Positions 49,601 to 55,600 of a stretch of DNA of 64,000 nt are shown here, one piece after another. The DNA lies in NCBI GenBank assembly GCA_030429565.1, contig JAUIFE010000001.1, forward strand, positions 372,001-436,000. Direction: 5' to 3'. This DNA comes from Holophagae bacterium (GTDB lineage: Bacteria; Acidobacteriota; Holophagae; Acanthopleuribacterales; Acanthopleuribacteraceae). Every line of letters begins with the position of its first letter. Position 1 is the first letter of the stretch. A program made the position numbers and the translations under genes. Under the pieces are notes generated by a model, which saw only the letters and a list, made by a program, of their open reading frames with translations, made no database searches and had not been told where the DNA came from.

Positions 49601-52600
49601 CTGTCGGCGCGTGATTTTCTGGCAGCGGAATCACTCGTTGCCGCCGCCCAATTGCTTGTGCACGAAGGGGTTGGCGCGGCCGCCCCAGCAGCGACAAACG
49701 CCCTGTCGCTCACCGACTTGGCCTACACGCTGCAAGTCGGCCGCGAAGCCATGGACCAACGGCTGGCAGTGGTCGCGGAAAACGTGGAAGAACTGACGGC
49801 CGCCCTGACGGCGTTTGGCCGCGACGAAAACACGCCCAACCTGTTCACCGGCCGCGTCGGCAAGGACGGCGTCGACCTCAACCTACACAGCGCCCCCGAG
49901 CTGACCGCTCAATGGTTGGCGCAAGGACGCCGCCACACCTTGGCCGAGCTCTGGGTCCAGGGCGCGCAGTTTGATTGGCACGCCTTAATCGGCGACCAAC
50001 AACCCCGCCGCCTGGCTCTCCCCGGTTACCCCTTTGCACCGGAACCCTGCCGCGTCGCCTGGTTGGCGGCGGCACCGGCACCGCTGAAAACCCAACCGCA
50101 AGCAGCGATGGTGCCCACCAACGGCGTGGTTCTTTCGCGCTTGACCCGGAATATGGCCCCTTATGCGCAGAAACTTGAGGCGGTCTTACAAACCCGCGAT
50201 CCCGCGATCATCGACCGCTTCAACCAATGGTTGCTCAAACTGTTGTTCGTCCAGTTGCGCGCCCAAGGCGCGTTCCGCACCAAGACGGCGCACGATGCGA
50301 CCCACATCCGACAAGCGGCCGGCATTTTGGACAAGTTCGACCGCTGGTGGCGCGAAGCACTGGCCGCCTTGGCAGAAGCCGGCTACCTGGAAACCGTGAC
50401 CGGCGGCATCCGTCCCACCGCCAAAGCCGCGAACGTCGAAGCCGATGCGGTGGTCTGGCGGCAATGGGCCGATTTGGCGGCGACCTTTAACCGCGTCCCC
50501 GAACTGCAAACAGCGGTGGTTTTAACCGGCGACTGCATGCGCCGCCTGCCCGACATCTTAACCGGATCGGTGTTGGTGACCGACGTGCTGTTCCCCAAAG
50601 CGTCCATGGACAAAATGGAAGGGCTTTACAAAAACAACGAGGTCCCGGACACGCTCAACCGGATCGCCGCCGAAGCCGCCAAAACGTATATTGAAGAGAA
50701 GCGGCGCCAAGACCCCAACGCCCGCATTCGCATCATCGAAATCGGCGCGGGCACGGGCGGCACCACCGCCATCGTGCTGCCCCATCTCAAACCGGTGGCC
50801 GAACACATTGAAACCTATTGTTATACCGATCTGTCCAAAGCCTTTTTGAAACACGGCCAAAAGCATTACGGCCCCGCGGCGCCCTACCTGGACTACCGCA
50901 TTTGCAACATTGAAAAACCGCTGCCGGCACAAGGTTTCCCAGCGGGCGACTACGACATTGCCATCGCCGCCAATGTGTTGCACGCCACCCAAGACATTCG
51001 CCGCACCTTGCGCCACGCAGCCGGCGCCCTCAAACGCGGCGGCATTTTGATTCTCAACGAAGGCATTGAAAAAACGATCTTCAATTCGTTGGTGTTCGGC
51101 CTCTTTGACGGCTGGTCCTACTACGAGGACGCCGCTTTGCGGTTGCCAGGCTCGCCGTTGCTGCCAAGCGAAAGTTGGCAACAGGTGTTGGGCGAAGAAG
51201 TGGGTCCGGTGCTGTTCCCCGTGCCCGCCGCCGAAGTGACCGGTCAGCAAATCATCGTGGCCGAACGCGCCACCGTAACCCGTCCTAGCGGCGATCAGCG
51301 CAAACCGCAGCGCCGGGTTAGCCAGGCCCGTACCCCGGTGGCGGCAACGCCAAGCCCTGTCGGCGACAGCGACACCCGCGTTCGCGAGGTGCTCAACAAA
51401 CACCTTTCCGAGGCCTTGGACCTGGCGGTCGACCGCATTGACGAGGAAGCCTCGTTTGCCGATTACGGGGTCGATTCCATCACCGGCGGCAACCTGGTCG
51501 CCGACATCAACGACGATCTGGGCATTAACTTGAGCACGACCAGCCTGTTCGACCACAACTCGGTGGCGCGTTTGACGGCCCACATTATCGCCAATCACGC
51601 GCTGCCCGCGACGACACCGGCGCCACAACCCGAACCGGTCACGCGGGACACCGACCGGCACGACCGCGTGTTAACGGTGCTGCTGAATCGGCTCGGGGAG
51701 GCGCTGGGGATGGCGCCGGCAGGGATTAACCACGACGATTCCTTTGCCGACTATGGGGTTGATTCCATCACCGGCGGCAACCTGGTCGCCGACATTAACG
51801 AGGACCTGGGCATCGCGCTCAGCACCACCTGTTTGTTCGATTACAACTCGGTCCAACTGCTGTGCGACCACATTGTTGCGCAGTTCGGCGCGCAACTCAG
51901 CGACCGCGCGGAAGCGCCGCCGGCCGTAACCGCCCCGGCCGAAGCCGACGCGCCGCTCACCTCACCCCAAGCAGCCGGCGAACAGCGCCGCGAACAGCGC
52001 CGCGAACAGCGCCGCGAACCGATTGCCGTCATCGGCATGAGCGGCCGCTTCGCCCAATCGCCCAACCTCGACACCTTTTGGGAGCACCTCATTGCGGGCG
52101 ACGACCTGGTCACCGAAATCACGCGCTGGGACCTGAGCACCGCCCCCGACCAGGAAGGCCACCTGGTGTGCCTGCACGGTGGGTTCCTGGAAGATGTCGC
52201 CTCGTTTGATCCGCTTTTTTTCAAAATATCGGGAACCGAGGCCCTGTACACCGATCCCCAGCAACGCCTCTTCCTGGAAGAAGCGTGGAAAGCGCTGGAA
52301 GACGCGGGTTACGCCGGTTCCGGTTTGGCGGGCTCGGCTTGCGGGGTCTACATGGCGTGTGGCGAATCGGATTATTTGGACCTGTTCGAAGGCGAGATCC
52401 CGGCCCAAGGGTTTTGGGGCAACGCCAACTCGATTACCCCGGCCCGCATCGCCTACCACCTCGACCTCCAGGGACCGGCGATCACGGTCGATACGGCCTG
52501 TTCCAGTTCCTTGGTGGCGACCCACCTCGCCTGCCAGGGCTTGTGGTTGGGTGAAACCAGCATGGCGTTGGCCGGCGGCGTGTTTGTCCAAAGCACCCCG

Positions 52601-55600
52601 GCGTTTCAACTGATGGCGACCCGTGCGGGCATGCTGTCGTCCCGAGGGCGCTGCCATACCTTCGACAGCCGCGCCGACGGTTTTGTGCCAGGCGAAGGCT
52701 GCGGGGTCGTGGTATTGAAACGGCTATCGGATGCCGTGGCCGACGGCGATCATATTTACGGCGTCATCGCCGGCAGCGGCGTCAACCAAGACGGCAACTC
52801 CAACGGGATCACCGCCCCCAGCGCGCTATCGCAAGAACGGTTGGAAACCGGGGTCTACGAACGGTTCGGCATCAATCCGCGCGCGATCCAAATGGTCGAA
52901 GCCCATGGGACAGGCACCATTCTCGGCGATCCCATCGAGTTCGAAGCCCTGACCAACAGCTTCCGCCGCTACACCGACGACCGTGGTTTTTGCGCCCTGG
53001 GTTCGGTCAAAACCAATATCGGCCACGTGGCGACGGGTGCCGGCATCGCGGGCATCCTCAAAATTCTGCTGGCGTTGAAACACCGCCAAATTCCCCCCTC
53101 GCTCCATTTCCAGCAAGGCAACCCCAACATTCAATTCGAAGACAGCCCGTTTTTCGTCAATACCGAGGCGCGCGCCTGGACCGCCGAAGCCGGCAGCCGT
53201 CGCCAGGCTGCCGTCAGCGGCTTCGGTTTCAGCGGCACCAATGCGCACCTGGTCTTCGCCGAGACACCGCCGCAAACGCGGGTCCACGCCGACAACCCGG
53301 CTTACCTGGTGGTGCTCAGTGCCCGCACCGAGGCGCAGCTTCGCGATGTGGTCGCCAACCAGTTGGCTTGGTGTCGCACCAACCAAGGGTTCGACCTGGG
53401 CGATCTGAGTTTCACCTTGTTCGTCGGCCGCAAGCACCAAGCGTTTCGCTGGGTGTGCCTGGCGACGTCGGGCGACGCGTTGCTCGAGGTTTTGGCCACC
53501 TGGCTGGACGAGGGCCGCGCGCCCGGCGTGCAAACCTCGGCCTTGCCCGCCACCGGCCTCCGCGAAAAAGCCGCGCGGCGCGATTACGGCCGCCACTGCA
53601 TTGAACAGTGCCTGATCCACGGCGACACCGCGACCTATCGGGAACATCTCGAAGCCGTCGGCGACCTGTATTTGCAGGGCTACCGGTTGGATTACGCGCG
53701 CTTGTACCCGGCCGGCCACGGCCGCATTTCCTTGCCGGTTTATCCCTTCGCCAAAGAGCGTTACATGCCGGAGCCGGCCGTGCCGGCCACGGCAAAACCC
53801 GTACAAGCCGTCGCCGAAGCAGTCGCGCCGCCGGCCCAAACCGCGTCCCCTACCTCGTGCCAAAACCCGCGTACCACAACGACCCGTGCCGCCGGCGTCG
53901 GCGACGCGTCGACGCCGGCGGAATGGCTGTATTTCAGTGAAGAATGGGTGCCGCGTCCGATTCCCGACAACCACGACTGGGCGGCCGCGCTCAAGCGTTA
54001 TCAAGATCGTTCCATCCTGCTTGTCTACGCCGACGACGATGAACGCACCGCCTTCACCTCCTTGCTCAACAGCGTGGAAAGAACGGTGGCGGTACCGACC
54101 CTGTCCCTGCAAACGCTGCATGTCGCGCAACTGGAACATCACCGTTTTAGCGAGGTTCCCGCCGTCGTCCTGTTCCCAACCGCGTTCCCTGAATCCAAGC
54201 AGGTGACCGATCCCGAAATGACGCAGGTCGCGCACCTGTACCAACTGGCCCGCCGGTTGATGCAACAGGGTTGGGAAGAATCGGTGGAACTCTATTTCCT
54301 GTACCAGGGCAATTCGTTGAGCCCGCGCCTCGATTTGGAAGCGCTGTCGGGAATGATGCGTTCGGCCATGCTGGAAAACCCACGCCACCATTGGACATTG
54401 ATTCGTTATTACGATACCGAACCCACCCTGACCGCCGCTCAAGTGTTGCTGCGTGAATGGTTGTTAACCGAGCCGTTGCTAACCGGCGCCCGTCAGAACC
54501 TGGAAATCCGCTACAAAGGCGAACACCGTGCCGTTCGGCGCTTGCGGGAAACCACACCGCCGGCGCCGGCAAAAACCTCGGTTTTCAAACACAACGGCAC
54601 CTACTTGGTGGCCGGCGCAACCGGTTACATCGGCGGTCGTTTCTGCCGCGAATTGGCCCGTCGCTACGGTGCGAACCTGATCCTGCTGGCGCGCCGCTCC
54701 GCGCAGGAAGCCGCGACGCAGATCCGGGAATTGGAAGCACTGGGCGCCTCCGTCCATTTTGTGTCGGTCGACGTGACGGATCCCAAGGCGTTGCGCGCGG
54801 CCTGGTCCGAGATCCAAGCCAAGGGACCGATTCACGGCGTGGCCAACCTGGCCCGAACCCACGAAGACCGCATGATCGCCATGAAGGACTGGGCGTCCTT
54901 TGCCCGGGTCATCCAAACCAAGGTTCAAGGCACCTTGTTGTTGGATGAACTGACCCGCGACCAACCGCTCGACTTCTTCCTGCTGTTTTCCTCGCTCGGC
55001 GCCTTCGGCGTCGGCGGCGCCTCGGATTACGCCTACGCCACCGCCTTCCAAAACGCCTTTGCCCGCTACCGCAAGAAACTGGTCGGGCAGGGCCGCCGCG
55101 CGGGTGTTTCCTTGACCCAAGCCTGGGGTCCCTGGCTCCAAGATACGTTGTTTCCAGAAACCCGCGCCCAACTCCAAGACGCCGGCTACAGTTTGATCGA
55201 TGTGGATGCCGGGTTTGCCGCCATTGAAGCGGGACTGGCCGCGTGCAACACCGCCGCCGCCGATCCGGTGATCGGGTTGCTGGGTGTGGCGGATCGCGAG
55301 CGTGTGGCACGGGAATTCGGCATCTGCTTGAGCGCATTCCCGCTGGTCGACAGCGCACAAACACCCGCCTCGACGCCCGCCGAGACGCCCGTCGCGGCGG
55401 CCGACGAGGCTAGCGCCGCACCGGCGCAACCGCACCCCCTGCTCGCCCGCATCGCGCAATGGGAAAAACGGCTGGCCGCCGGTGAAGACGTGAGCAGCGA
55501 CATCGTCGCAGCCCTCGCGCCGGAGGATTTAGAACACTTGCCGACCAATCTGGTCAACCGCATTGAAGCGCTGTTGTTCGCCGACGCGAGCGAGATCGGC

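Noticed and set aside
51979..52014. CRISPR-like direct repeat
   Set aside because: The copies are contiguous, 12 bp, without spacers and inside a coding sequence.
52826..54442. 538-codon open frame on the minus strand
   Set aside because: It lies wholly inside the KS13 coding region, has no recognisable domain, and the + strand reading has a full KS. Long antisense frames are expected in GC-rich coding DNA.
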